This document shows positions 16,454 through 25,038 of a DNA stretch of 56,803 nucleotides, piece after piece (the stretch's first letter is position 1; each line of letters starts with the position of its first letter). Below the pieces are notes generated by a model, which saw only the letters and a list, made by a program, of their open reading frames with translations, was not told the origin of the DNA and made no database searches. Source of the DNA: Gemmatimonadota bacterium. GTDB lineage: Bacteria; Latescibacterota; UBA2968; UBA8231. Location: the NCBI GenBank assembly GCA_009840005.1, contig VXOR01000028.1:1-56803 (forward strand). Direction: 5' to 3'. The position numbers were made by a program, and so were the translations under genes.

Positions 16454-17917
16454 CTAAATGTCGTCAAAAGGATAGAGTTTGCGGCCCAGCCGCTTAAAGG
16501 CTAGTTTGGCATCGGACGGAGCGTGTACTGACGGTTCGGAGATCACTTGGATCTGGCCGGCCCACGGCTCAAAACCAGCGCGAAAGTGAGCCGCGGACTT
16601 GACGCCGACATAGCGCATCTGCTTTGGGTCCAAACCCAAGGTGCGGGAAAACGCCGTGCAAAACGGTTGCTCGCGCTTGTTCACCAACAGCACGTGTACC
16701 CCACCTTGGCGGATGTGAGCCGAGGGGCCCATGGTGCCGTCTAGGCCGGCGTACATCGGCCCGTCGTAGCGAAAGCTGCCGTCGCTCAAGGCCATTACCT
16801 CGGCCCGCATAGAGCAAGGCTCGCCTTGCAGCGAGGACGCCTTGCCGCCCACCTCTAAATCGATCACCGCACCGACGCCTGCTTGGTGACAAGCAGCCAC
16901 CGCTTCGGGATCGACGATGTAAAGGACGCAGGCGTCTTGCAGATCGGCTGCTAAAAAAGTCCGCAACAGCCCGGTGCTGTCGCCGGGCGAACCGCCGCCG
17001 GTATTGTCGTTGCGGTCGGCCAAGACCACGGGATAATGCCCCGTCTTGTCGGCCTCTCGCAGTGCCTCTGCGGTAGAAGGCATGGGTGCCTGCCAATCGG
17101 CCCGGCGCTCCCAAATCCAAGCGGCCAACTCGTCGGCGCAGGATAGGGCTAGGTCGGGATCGTTGTCTGTAGCTACGTACACCGAAGCACCCATATCGGG
17201 GATGTCGGCTAGGGGGAAACAGGTGGCGATGGAGCCGCAGATCACGCCGGGCCGCGCCTCAATTCGGTGCAGGTATTCGATGGCCTGGCGCATGGGCGGA
17301 TGGGCCGTCACTTGGTTCATGCCCCAGACTAGAGGCAGTTGGTGCAAGGCCATGGTCGGCCGCACGCCTTCCCGCACCATGCGCACCAGCACATCGGCGC
17401 ACTCGCGGCCCCTCGGTGCCATATCGACCTCTGGATAAGTCTCCCGCCCAATCAGGACATCGGCGGTCTCGATCATGGCGTGGGAGACATTGGAATGGAT
17501 GTCCAGTTGCCCGACGACGGGCATATCCGGGCCGACCAAACGGCGCACTGCGGCTAGAATATGCCCTTCGGCATCGTCAATGCCCTCGGCCACCATGGCC
17601 CCGTGTAATTCCAATAAGACCCCGTCGATAGCCCCTGCCGCCTCAATGCCGTTGAGCAGTTCGCCTACGAGCCGATCAAAAATGGGGCGGGGCGTTGGGG
17701 CACTGGGATGGGCCTCGGCTAACATCGTCGGCACTGCTTCAAAGCCGTGCGCCTCGGCTCCTTCGATGAAACCGCCGATGGGTGTATTGACCCCGGTAAA
17801 GCGCTCGACGATTACCGCTCCGTGGAGATAGCTGCGCTCCCGGAAACTGTCCAATGTGGTAGCTACGTTCGTGAAGGTACTGCTCTCGTGGGAAATGCCT
17901 CCGATTGCTACGCGCAT
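16454..17917 (-). CDS. M81 family metallopeptidase (MlrC-like)
   Basis: A 487-residue protein of the MlrC/microcystinase C family. ATG at 17917 has AAAGGA upstream; an alternative GTG at 17950 overlaps the DUF167 stop. Motifs seen are GGISHESSTF at the N-terminus, ELHGAMV, QLDIHSNVS, RETYPEVDMAPRG, and in the C-terminal half DNTGGGSPGDST and DGTMGPSAHI. The conserved Asp/His residues in the LDIHSN and Y-x-x-VD strands probably bind zinc. M81 proteins hydrolyse small linear peptides or amide-like compounds; MlrC degrades linearised microcystin, but most homologues in environmental genomes have unknown substrates. It heads the coupled M81-Nudix-TIM-barrel run together with DUF167 in front. Confidence 0.9.
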   Translation of the reverse strand: MRVAIGGISHESSTFTNVATTLDSFRERSYLHGAVIVERFTGVNTPIGGFIEGAEAHGFEAVPTMLAEAHPSAPTPRPIFDRLVGELLNGIEAAGAIDGVLLELHGAMVAEGIDDAEGHILAAVRRLVGPDMPVVGQLDIHSNVSHAMIETADVLIGRETYPEVDMAPRGRECADVLVRMVREGVRPTMALHQLPLVWGMNQVTAHPPMRQAIEYLHRIEARPGVICGSIATCFPLADIPDMGASVYVATDNDPDLALSCADELAAWIWERRADWQAPMPSTAEALREADKTGHYPVVLADRNDNTGGGSPGDSTGLLRTFLAADLQDACVLYIVDPEAVAACHQAGVGAVIDLEVGGKASSLQGEPCSMRAEVMALSDGSFRYDGPMYAGLDGTMGPSAHIRQGGVHVLLVNKREQPFCTAFSRTLGLDPKQMRYVGVKSAAHFRAGFEPWAGQIQVISEPSVHAPSDAKLAFKRLGRKLYPFDDI

Positions 17918-17946
17918 CTGCTGTTCCTTTCCGTTTTTTGCCTTTG

Positions 17947-18207
17947 TCACTTCGACTCCGATAGGCGGGAGAAGACTTCGTCTGCTGTCATGTCCTCAAT
18001 GTACAGCCGCTTGTCCCGCGCCTTGTGCCCCCGGACAATACGCACCCTTCCTTTGGCGACCTTGAGTCGCTTCGCCAGCAGCGCCACCACCGCGTCGTTG
18101 GCTTTGCCGCCTTCCGGGGCTGCTATTACCCGCGCTGTTACCCTGTCGCCGTTGACTTCGACGCTGTTGCGCCCGGCTTTTGGCTGCACTCTAATGTCGA
18201 ATTCCAT
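17947..18207 (-). CDS. DUF167 / YggU-family protein
   Basis: A small 86-residue protein matching the DUF167 fold in full length: MEFDIRVQPKAGRNSVEV at the start, the hallmark APEGGKANDAVVALLAKRL in the middle, and KGRVRIVRGHKARDKRLYIE at the end. Function of the family is unknown; structures show a compact alpha/beta domain. Its TGA lies 29 bp from the preferred M81 start and overlaps the alternative GTG, so it is the first gene of this minus-strand operon. A 49-bp spacer separates it from the PhyH gene upstream. Confidence 0.88.
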   Translation of the reverse strand: MEFDIRVQPKAGRNSVEVNGDRVTARVIAAPEGGKANDAVVALLAKRLKVAKGRVRIVRGHKARDKRLYIEDMTADEVFSRLSESK

Positions 18208-18256
18208 GCAATGTACCTGCTAAAAGCACGGGGAAGTTAGTTTCATCGGACTATTT

Positions 18257-19045
18257 TTACCGCCTAATGTGCGGCGCTTCCATTACGGCCCGCTCTTCCT
18301 CGGCCATGTCCTCGATGTAGTCGGAATACGCCGTCTGGTGCGCGCCCGAGCCATAGGATAGGGTGCCTGGGCTGAACTTGTACAGCAGCGCCCGCCGCTC
18401 GTGTGCGGCCGTCCACGGCAGCGTACCGTGCGTCAAGGTCTCGGTGAAGATCACTGCGTCGCCGGCCTTGCCGTTTACTTCGAGCACATGCTCTTGGTGA
18501 TTTTCCCACTTAATCATGCTCTTCGGACAGGCGAGGTTGGCCTTGTGGCTACCCGGTATTACGGCCACGCCCCCGTCGCCAGGTCCCTCGTCGGCCAGTA
18601 GATACTCGACCACGGTCAGCCCGGTGAAGATGCGGTCGTTTTTAAAGAAGTACACTTCCGATATATCCCCGCGCTCCACTCCGCCGCCGTGCAAAAGCCC
18701 ACCCTCGCAGCCTGTGTCCATGGCGATTAGCCCTGGCCCGTGGTCGAGGCGATACCCGCGCCCCAAAATTTCTTCGAGATAGGGCTTGATACGAGGGTGT
18801 ATCAGGAGCTTGCGGAATGGCTCGCAATAGGGCCGATCCCAGGCCAGCATACCGCCTAAGTCCTTGCGCCGCGAGGTGCCTTGCATCGTCTTCGAGTCGC
18901 CGGACAGCGGGCGGTCGATCTCGCTCATAAGGTCGCGGTGGCGGTCGATGCCGGCGTTGAGCTGGGCTACTTCCTCGGCGGTCAGCACGTCTTTGAGGAC
19001 CAAATAGCCCGTCAGGTCAAAGAGGTATTTGTCGTCTGTGTTCAT
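18257..19045 (-). CDS. Phytanoyl-CoA dioxygenase family protein lacking the HxD carboxylate
   Basis: A 262-residue PhyH-family protein with AAGGAG just before the ATG. Family marks are FDLTGYLVLKDVLTAEEVAQ, GPGDGGVAVIPGSHKANL, GDAVIFTETLTHGTLPW (distal His, H206) and the arginine pair at 217-218 before ALLYKFSPG. The first iron-ligand position reads HGG (H119) instead of HxD, so the carboxylate ligand is missing where it is normally found. It resembles the gene at 25035-25871 closely through the core. Such HxG sites occur in PhyH-related halogenases, but also in uncharacterised dioxygenase branches. Divergent from the ABC-F gene. Family certain, reaction unknown. Confidence 0.85.
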   Translation of the reverse strand: MNTDDKYLFDLTGYLVLKDVLTAEEVAQLNAGIDRHRDLMSEIDRPLSGDSKTMQGTSRRKDLGGMLAWDRPYCEPFRKLLIHPRIKPYLEEILGRGYRLDHGPGLIAMDTGCEGGLLHGGGVERGDISEVYFFKNDRIFTGLTVVEYLLADEGPGDGGVAVIPGSHKANLACPKSMIKWENHQEHVLEVNGKAGDAVIFTETLTHGTLPWTAAHERRALLYKFSPGTLSYGSGAHQTAYSDYIEDMAEEERAVMEAPHIRR

Positions 19046-19139
19046 GGGGAGCTCCTTTGGAGAAAGGTAGGTTGAGAAGATGGTAAATTAGCGGGCGGCA
19101 GAGTAGCCCATAATCGCTAATTTTCCGTAATTATTGCTC

Positions 19140-21059
19140 ATGATTACGCTATCCAATATCGGCAAGTTCTACGGCGAGCAGACGCTCTTCGCCAAGGTGT
19201 CACTCCAGCTCAACGCCGGCGAGCGCTACGGCTTGGTGGGGGCCAACGGGTCCGGCAAGACCACGCTCCTCAACATGCTGTCCGGCGATATCGAAGCCAG
19301 CGAAGGCGCGATCGCGGTTCCGCAGCGGCTGCGCTTGGGGGTCTTGCAGCAGGATCAGTTCCTCCACGAGGACGAGTCGATTCTCAATGTCGCGCTGATG
19401 GGCAATGAGGCGCTGTGGGAGGTGACGGTCGCCAAGGAGCGGCTCCTCGCCGCGTCCGAGGAGGAATTCGACGCCGACAAGTTCGCCCAGCTTGAAGAGA
19501 CCTTTCTCCACTGCGATGGGTACACCGCGCAAGCCCGCGCTGGTGCGATTTTGGAGGGCCTCGGGCTACCGGCCCACATTCACGACGACCCGCTCTCAAC
19601 GCTGTCCGGCGGCTTCAAGCTGCGGGTCCTGCTCGCGCAGGTGTTGGCCAGTGCCCCGGATGTGCTGCTGCTCGACGAGCCGACTAATCACCTCGACATC
19701 CTCTCGATCCGCTGGCTAGAGACCTTCCTGTGCGACTTTGCCGGGCCGGTGGTGATCATCTCGCACGACCACCGCTTCCTCGACAACATTAGCACCTCTA
19801 TCCTCGACATTGACTACGAGACGGTCCAGCTCTATCGCGGTGACTACACGGCCTTCCTAGAATCCAAGCAGGCCGAGCGCACGCGGCGCGAAAAGGAAAT
19901 TGCCAACCGCGAACGCGAAATCGCCCATCACCAGCAGTTCGTGGATCGCTTCCGCGCCAAGGCGACCAAGGCCCGCCAAGCCCAGAGCAAGCTGCGGCTG
20001 ATCGAGAAGCGAGAGGAGGAAATGGTCGAGCTGCCGCATAGCTCGCGCCGCTACCCGGTTTTTCGCTTTGAGCAGCGGCGCACTAGTGGGCGCGATGTGC
20101 TAACACTCAAAGGCGTCAAAAAGGCGTTCGGCGACAACGAAGTGCTGCACGGGGTCGATCTGCTCGTGCAGAAGGAGGATCGCGTGGCGATTATGGGGCC
20201 GAATGGCATTGGCAAATCAACGCTGCTCAAAATTGCGATGGGCGAGCTGGCCGCCGATACCGGCGAGGCCGAGTGGGGGTACGAGGCTCATCCCGGGTAC
20301 TTTGCCCAAGACCACCGCGAACAGCTCAGCCCGGCCAACCAAACGGCTGAGGATTGGGTGTGGGAATGCTGTCAGGATCAGGGCCTCGGCTTTGTGCGCA
20401 GTCAGATGGGGCGGATGCTCTTTTCCGGTGACGACGGCAAGAAGCGCTTGGGGGCGCTTTCGGGTGGCGAGGCCGCGCGGCTCGTCTTCTGTCGGCTGGC
20501 CATTGCCCAACCCAATGTGCTGGTCTTAGACGAGCCGACCAACCACCTCGACCTCGAATCAATCGAAGCATTGGTCGAGGCGCTTAAGAACTATCCGGGC
20601 ACGCTGCTCATCGTCTCGCACGACCGCTGGTTCATCAGCCAGCTAGCCACGCGGATTGTCGAGATCAGACCTGAAGAGATCCTCGACTTCCGCGGCACGT
20701 ACGAGGAGTACGTCCACTTTTGTGGCGACGATCACCTCGACGCCGATCAAGTCATCCTTAAGGCTAGGCAGGCGAAAAGGAAAAAAGAGGCACCGACCCG
20801 AGAACCGCGCTCTAACCGCAAGGGAAAAAACAAGCAGCGTCGCACTGCGGCCCAGCAAGAAAAACGCCTGGCGCGCATCGAGAAAGCAGAAGCCCGGCTG
20901 GCGGAAATCGACGCCCTGCGCTGCGAACCAACGTATTACGCAAAGACCCCGCCCGACCAGATCAAGGCCCTCGAATGCGAACACGCGGATGTCGAGCGCG
21001 AGTTGGCGACCCTGTTGGAGGAATGGGCGGCGGTCGAGGAAACCATGGAGGATCCATGA
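19140..21059 (+). CDS. ABC-F family ATPase
   Basis: A 639-residue protein with two ABC ATPase domains and no membrane segments. Domain 1 has Walker A GANGSGKTT, signature LSGGF and Walker B VLLLDEPTNHLD; domain 2 has GPNGIGKSTLL, LSGGEAARLVF and VLVLDEPTNHLDLE. Between them is the basic linker (about 240-310) of ABC-F proteins, and the C-terminus is a charged coiled coil (about 560-639). ABC-F proteins act at the ribosome in translation factor or antibiotic-protection roles. The ATG at 19140 is used; an in-frame TTG two codons earlier is possible, and no clear Shine-Dalgarno is visible. First gene of a four-gene run; its stop overlaps the RidA-like start in ATGA. Confidence 0.93.
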   Translation: MITLSNIGKFYGEQTLFAKVSLQLNAGERYGLVGANGSGKTTLLNMLSGDIEASEGAIAVPQRLRLGVLQQDQFLHEDESILNVALMGNEALWEVTVAKERLLAASEEEFDADKFAQLEETFLHCDGYTAQARAGAILEGLGLPAHIHDDPLSTLSGGFKLRVLLAQVLASAPDVLLLDEPTNHLDILSIRWLETFLCDFAGPVVIISHDHRFLDNISTSILDIDYETVQLYRGDYTAFLESKQAERTRREKEIANREREIAHHQQFVDRFRAKATKARQAQSKLRLIEKREEEMVELPHSSRRYPVFRFEQRRTSGRDVLTLKGVKKAFGDNEVLHGVDLLVQKEDRVAIMGPNGIGKSTLLKIAMGELAADTGEAEWGYEAHPGYFAQDHREQLSPANQTAEDWVWECCQDQGLGFVRSQMGRMLFSGDDGKKRLGALSGGEAARLVFCRLAIAQPNVLVLDEPTNHLDLESIEALVEALKNYPGTLLIVSHDRWFISQLATRIVEIRPEEILDFRGTYEEYVHFCGDDHLDADQVILKARQAKRKKEAPTREPRSNRKGKNKQRRTAAQQEKRLARIEKAEARLAEIDALRCEPTYYAKTPPDQIKALECEHADVERELATLLEEWAAVEETMEDP

Positions 21060-21436
21060 AACGCAAAAACATACCGACCAGCAGCTCATTTGGCGCGGAG
21101 TTTGGCTATTCGCGCGCCGTGCGCGTGGACCGTCACGTCCACGTCGCTGGCACTTGCGCTCAGCCGCCGCACGATCAGGGCGATGCGTACGAGCAGGCCA
21201 AAGGCGCGTTGCAGATCATCGCCAAGGCACTCGACGAGACCGGTGCCAGCCTCGAAGACGTGGTGCGGACGGTCGTGTACATCACGGCTGTGGACCACGC
21301 TGATGGCGTCACCCGCGCTCACCGCGAGGTGTTTGGCGAGATTTTGCCGGCCTCGACCTTGGTCGTCATAGCCGCGCTGCTAAAGCCGCATTTGGTCGTC
21401 GAGATCGAAGCGTACGCCATTTTGCCCAGCGCGTGA
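21056..21436 (+). CDS. RidA-family (YjgF/UK114) protein without the deaminase arginine
   Basis: A 126-residue protein beginning in the ATGA overlap with the ABC-F gene. It has the RidA pattern: YSRAVRVDRHVHVAGTCA, ALQIIAKALDETGASLEDVVRT, VYITAVDHADGV, then EVFGEILPAST and a final VVEIEAYAI strand. In archetypal RidA an Arg (E. coli R105, in PARS) holds the imine substrate. The matching sequence here is PAST, so that Arg is replaced and enamine deaminase activity is doubtful. It fits the Rid groups that lack this Arg and are tied to specialised catabolic pathways. Its stop overlaps the GTG of the following oxidoreductase gene. Confidence 0.85.
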   Translation: MKRKNIPTSSSFGAEFGYSRAVRVDRHVHVAGTCAQPPHDQGDAYEQAKGALQIIAKALDETGASLEDVVRTVVYITAVDHADGVTRAHREVFGEILPASTLVVIAALLKPHLVVEIEAYAILPSA

Positions 21437-22506
21437 ACAAAGATAGTCAGGTCCTGTCCATCGGCGTGTTGGGCTGCGGCCCCATTGCTCAATTCGCCCA
21501 CTTTGAGTCGTGCATCAAGGCTCGCAATACGCGCCTGTACGCACTCTGCGACCAAGCGCCGGATTTGGTCGAGCGCATGGCCGCCGTTCACCAGCCGGAG
21601 AAAACCTACGCCGATTTTGCCGACATGCTCGCGGATCCGCAGGTGGAAGCGGTCATCATCGCCACGGCCGACCAGTTCCACGTTCCGCTCAGCTTGCAGG
21701 CGCTGGCGGCTGGCAAACACGTCTTCGTGGAAAAGCCGCTGGGAACAAGCGTGGGGGAGTGCGAGGAATTGTGCCGGGCCGTGGCCGACTCGGGTTGTAC
21801 TCTTCAGGTAGGCCACATGAAGCGCTTTGATCCCGGCATTGCTTTTGCCCGGCAGTTCATCCGCGAGGAGATGGGGTCGCTATTGGCCCTGAAGGCTTGG
21901 TATTGCGATTCGACTTATCGCTACACTATGACCGACAACCTTCAGCCCCTGCCGCTGCACAGCGCGGCGGCGCGCAAACCAGCGGGCGATCCCAAGGGCG
22001 ACAAGCGGCGCTACTTCATGCTGACTCACGGCTCGCATCTCATCGACTTAGCCCTCTTTTTGGGCGGCCCGCTCGTGGCTGTGCGCGGGCGACGCAAGGA
22101 GATGTTCGGGGCGCATTCTTGGTTTGTCGAAGTGGAGTTCGCCAACGGCGGTCAGGGACATCTCGACCTGACGGTCGCCGTGCGCATGGATTACCACGAG
22201 GGCTTTCACATCTACGGGGAACACGGCAGCGTCGTTGGCAAAACCTACCTGCCGTGGTTTTTGAAATCCAGCGATGTCGAGTGCTTCTCCACGCGCGATG
22301 GCCAATATCACCGGCCGCTAGGGGCCGACGCGCATTTCTACCGGCTACAACTCGAAGGTTTTGCCGACGTCGTCCTGCACGGCGCGCCCCAAATGGGGGC
22401 CGATGTGGAGGATGGAACCCAAACGATGCGGGCCATGGCCGCCATTGCCCGCTCGGTCACAAGCGGCGATTGGGTCCGCTTGGCGACCGTCACCGGCGGC
22501 GTATAG
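21433..22506 (+). CDS. Gfo/Idh/MocA family oxidoreductase
   Basis: A 357-residue NAD(P)-dependent oxidoreductase. Start is GTG in a GTGA overlap with the RidA-like gene. The N-terminal Rossmann fold begins SIGVLGCGPIAQFAH; VEAVIIATADQFH and the signature GKHVFVEKPLG (with catalytic Lys in EKP) follow; the C-terminal alpha/beta domain includes LTHGSHLIDLALFLGGP with the HxxD-type catalytic region and GEHGSVVGK. These enzymes oxidise or reduce sugars, inositols and related polyols. The overlap-rich arrangement means it is co-translated with the RidA-like and ABC-F genes. Substrate cannot be told. Confidence 0.9.
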   Translation: MNKDSQVLSIGVLGCGPIAQFAHFESCIKARNTRLYALCDQAPDLVERMAAVHQPEKTYADFADMLADPQVEAVIIATADQFHVPLSLQALAAGKHVFVEKPLGTSVGECEELCRAVADSGCTLQVGHMKRFDPGIAFARQFIREEMGSLLALKAWYCDSTYRYTMTDNLQPLPLHSAAARKPAGDPKGDKRRYFMLTHGSHLIDLALFLGGPLVAVRGRRKEMFGAHSWFVEVEFANGGQGHLDLTVAVRMDYHEGFHIYGEHGSVVGKTYLPWFLKSSDVECFSTRDGQYHRPLGADAHFYRLQLEGFADVVLHGAPQMGADVEDGTQTMRAMAAIARSVTSGDWVRLATVTGGV

Positions 22507-22511
22507 TGCCT

Positions 22512-24050
22512 ATGTCTTCTACTGGTCCTCGTTTATGGCCGCTCTATCTACTCGGCGGCGTTGTCGTCTTGGTGCTTTTGTGGATCTGGTTGCCCGAAGC
22601 CCCCCATCGCCAGCGACAGATGATGAGTACCATGGCCACCTTCATGCTCGCCATTTTCTTCGCTCTGCTTTGGTTGCTCTTTGCGTCGCGGCTAGCTTGG
22701 GGGCGGCGTCTGCGCTATTTCGGTGGTGCCGCCCTCGTCATTGCGCTTGGCATCGGGTGTTTTCGCATCAAGGGTATGAGCGGCGACTTCGTACCGGTTC
22801 TCGAATGGCGGTGGAGTACCGCGGGCGAAGCCACTGCGGTCGAGGGAGGGGACGCCACCGCGCTTGACGCCCGCGCTTGGCCGCAATTTCTCGGCCCCGA
22901 GCGCAACAACCGCCTGCGCGGCGTCCACCTTGAGCGCGACTGGACCAAGCACCCGCCGCGCGAAGTCTGGCGTCGCCCTGTTGGTGCCGCTTGGTCCTCC
23001 TTTGCCATTGTGGATGGCCGGGCCGTAACTCAGGAGCAACACGGTCCCGAGGAACAGGTCGTCTGCTACGATTTGGCAACGGGCCGCAAGCTCTGGCAAC
23101 ACGCCGACTCGACTCGCTACGAGACCGCCATAGCCGGCATCGGCCCGCGCGCTACGCCCACCATCGCTGGAGACCGGGTTTTCACGCTGGGCGCTACTGG
23201 TATCCTCAACTGCTTGGAGTTGGACAGTGGGAAGTTGGTTTGGTCGCGGGACATTATCGCCAGCAACCAGGCGAAGGCCCATATGTGGGGCATTAGCTGT
23301 TCGCCGTTGGTCCTCGACAGCTTGGTCGTGGTCAGTGCCGGAGGCCCGGATGAGCGCTCGCTAGTGGCCTATCACCGCCAAACCGGCGCGTTTGTCTGGG
23401 GCGGGGGCACGGACAAAGCCGGCTTCAGCTCGCCGCGTTTGGTTACTTTGGCTGGACGCGAGCAGATCCTGATTTTCAACAGCTACAGCGTCGTCGCGCA
23501 CGATCCACACAGCGGAGTTCCCCTCTGGCGTCAGCCTTGGGATCAGGTCGAATGCGTTGCCAATCCCCTGCCCTTGCCGGGGGACCGGGTTCTGGTCTCC
23601 AGCGGCTATGGCATTGGTGCCAAGCTGTATCAAGTGAACGCTGCGCCCGACGGCGGCTTGACGAGCGATATCGTCTGGAAAAGCCCTCGGCTCAAGGCCA
23701 AATTTGCCAACATGGTCTATCGCGATGGTTTCGTCTATGGCCTCGACGATGGGGTGCTGGTCTGCCTCGATCCGCAAGACGGCAAGCGCCGCTGGAAGCG
23801 CGGGCGCTACGGCCACGGCCAGCTCATCCTGATAGACGATATCCTGCTGATAATGAGCGAATCGGGCGATGTGGTGCTGGTCGAGGCCCGCCCCGACCGC
23901 CACGTCGAACTAGCGCACATGACGGCCTTTGCTGGCAAAACTTGGAATCCCCCGGCCCTTGCCACCCCCTATCTGTTGGTGCGCACCGACAGCGAGGCTG
24001 CCTGTTACGAGTTGGCGCTGGCAGACGATGCCCAGGCGCGGCACTTCTGA
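22512..24050 (+). CDS. Membrane-anchored PQQ-like beta-propeller protein
   Basis: A 512-residue protein; the ATG at 22512 lies 5 bp after the oxidoreductase stop. The open frame extends upstream to 21897, but that part overlaps the preceding gene in another frame and is not used. Three hydrophobic helices occur at about residues 8-28, 40-57 and 66-85. From about 125 there is an eight-bladed PQQ/BamB-like propeller: YDLATGRKLWQHAD, LNCLELDSGKLVWSRDI, VAYHRQTGAFVWGG, VVAHDPHSGVPLWRQ and LVCLDPQDGKRRWKRG. No quinoprotein catalytic residues are evident, so it is probably a binding or scaffold protein facing the periplasm. It closes the ABC-F operon. Confidence 0.85.
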   Translation: MSSTGPRLWPLYLLGGVVVLVLLWIWLPEAPHRQRQMMSTMATFMLAIFFALLWLLFASRLAWGRRLRYFGGAALVIALGIGCFRIKGMSGDFVPVLEWRWSTAGEATAVEGGDATALDARAWPQFLGPERNNRLRGVHLERDWTKHPPREVWRRPVGAAWSSFAIVDGRAVTQEQHGPEEQVVCYDLATGRKLWQHADSTRYETAIAGIGPRATPTIAGDRVFTLGATGILNCLELDSGKLVWSRDIIASNQAKAHMWGISCSPLVLDSLVVVSAGGPDERSLVAYHRQTGAFVWGGGTDKAGFSSPRLVTLAGREQILIFNSYSVVAHDPHSGVPLWRQPWDQVECVANPLPLPGDRVLVSSGYGIGAKLYQVNAAPDGGLTSDIVWKSPRLKAKFANMVYRDGFVYGLDDGVLVCLDPQDGKRRWKRGRYGHGQLILIDDILLIMSESGDVVLVEARPDRHVELAHMTAFAGKTWNPPALATPYLLVRTDSEAACYELALADDAQARHF

Positions 24051-24092
24051 CAGGGTCGTGGATTTGCCCGCTACGACGCTTACAAAATTATC

Positions 24093-24118
24093 CGCAGATG
24101 GACGCAGATGGACGCAGA
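24093..24118. repeat. Short tandem repeat, 10-base unit
   Basis: CGCAGATGGA occurs twice in tandem and is followed by CGCAGA (about 2.6 units) in the spacer ahead of the PhyH gene. Similar CGCAGAT-rich short repeats are scattered in many bacterial intergenic regions; no function is evident. Confidence 0.6.
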
Positions 24119-24168
24119 ATAGATTGCTATAGCTGAATTGGTAGTGCTCTTAATAAAGGAGGAAAGTC

Positions 24169-25038
24169 GTGGAAGACTATTCGCACATTCAGAAGCCAGA
24201 CTTGGGCTACCGCTATGAGTTTGCCACTGACGAGCTCGACGCGATGGACGAGTGCTTGGCGGCGCACGGCTTCGCGGTAATCAAAGATGTGCTGCCGCCG
24301 GAGATCGTCGCCAAGCTCAAGCAGGCGGTGTGGGATGGCACGGACCCAGAGCACACGTTGCAGCCGGGCGAGAGCCGCACGCGGCACGCTTGGATCGAGT
24401 CTGGTCCGGGTGCTTGGGAGTTGATCGACTACGACCCTTTCATGGCCATTCACCGGCACCTGATCGGCACGGATGAACTGACGCTCCATCGCTCGGCTGC
24501 CATCATCCGCCGGACCGGTTCGGCTCCCGTGGGGTGGCATACCGATTGGTGCGGCTATTCGACCGAGATCAAAAATTCGGGCGATGTGCTCAATCGCGGG
24601 CTGTGGCCGTCGGGCAAGTGGTTCTACCTGACCGGCTCGCGGCCCGAGCACGGCGGCCTGTGCGTCATTGAGGATTCCCACGTTGAAAATTGGGAAGGGC
24701 CGGAGGGATTTAGCATGACGGCCGATCGGCGCTCCTTTTACCCGGAGGGCACGGAGGAACGCGGGTACAACGGCTTCGACATCCCCGGCCTCGTCCCCCT
24801 CTTCACCAATGGCGGCGACATGATCGTCTTCGCCCATCGCACGTATCACGGCGCGTTCCCCAACCACATCGAAGAAACGCGCCTCTCTTGCGCCATTGGC
24901 TTCCGCGCCCGCAACCACCGCATCGACATCCCCTGGAAAATCCCCGAGGAAGGCCAGTGGTTTTTGGCCAACCTACCCGATCACTTGCGCCGCTATACGG
25001 ACGGGTACACGAGCATCAATTTGGCGTGGCGGGGCTAA
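24169..25038 (+). CDS. Phytanoyl-CoA dioxygenase family protein
   Basis: A 289-residue Fe(II)/2-oxoglutarate dioxygenase with the complete facial triad: VGWHTDW (H124, D126) and HRTYHGAFPN (H227), with TRLSCAIGFR providing the 2-oxoglutarate-binding Arg. The start is GTG at 24169 with a very strong AAAGGAGG at 24156-24163. It runs to a TAA that overlaps the TAG of the convergent gene in CTAA. The substrate is likely a hydroxylatable acyl, amino acid or natural-product compound, not identifiable. Unlike its two paralogues with HGG/HGT sites, this one should be a normal hydroxylase. Confidence 0.9.
   Translation: MEDYSHIQKPDLGYRYEFATDELDAMDECLAAHGFAVIKDVLPPEIVAKLKQAVWDGTDPEHTLQPGESRTRHAWIESGPGAWELIDYDPFMAIHRHLIGTDELTLHRSAAIIRRTGSAPVGWHTDWCGYSTEIKNSGDVLNRGLWPSGKWFYLTGSRPEHGGLCVIEDSHVENWEGPEGFSMTADRRSFYPEGTEERGYNGFDIPGLVPLFTNGGDMIVFAHRTYHGAFPNHIEETRLSCAIGFRARNHRIDIPWKIPEEGQWFLANLPDHLRRYTDGYTSINLAWRG

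Noticed and set aside
21897..22511. Upstream extension of the PQQ-propeller reading frame
   Set aside because: Overlaps the Gfo/Idh gene in another frame; translation is Arg-rich and unlike any domain. The ATG at 22512 is better.
24093..24118. Tandem CGCAGATGGA units as a possible CRISPR or operator array
   Set aside because: Unit too short, no spacers, fewer than three copies.
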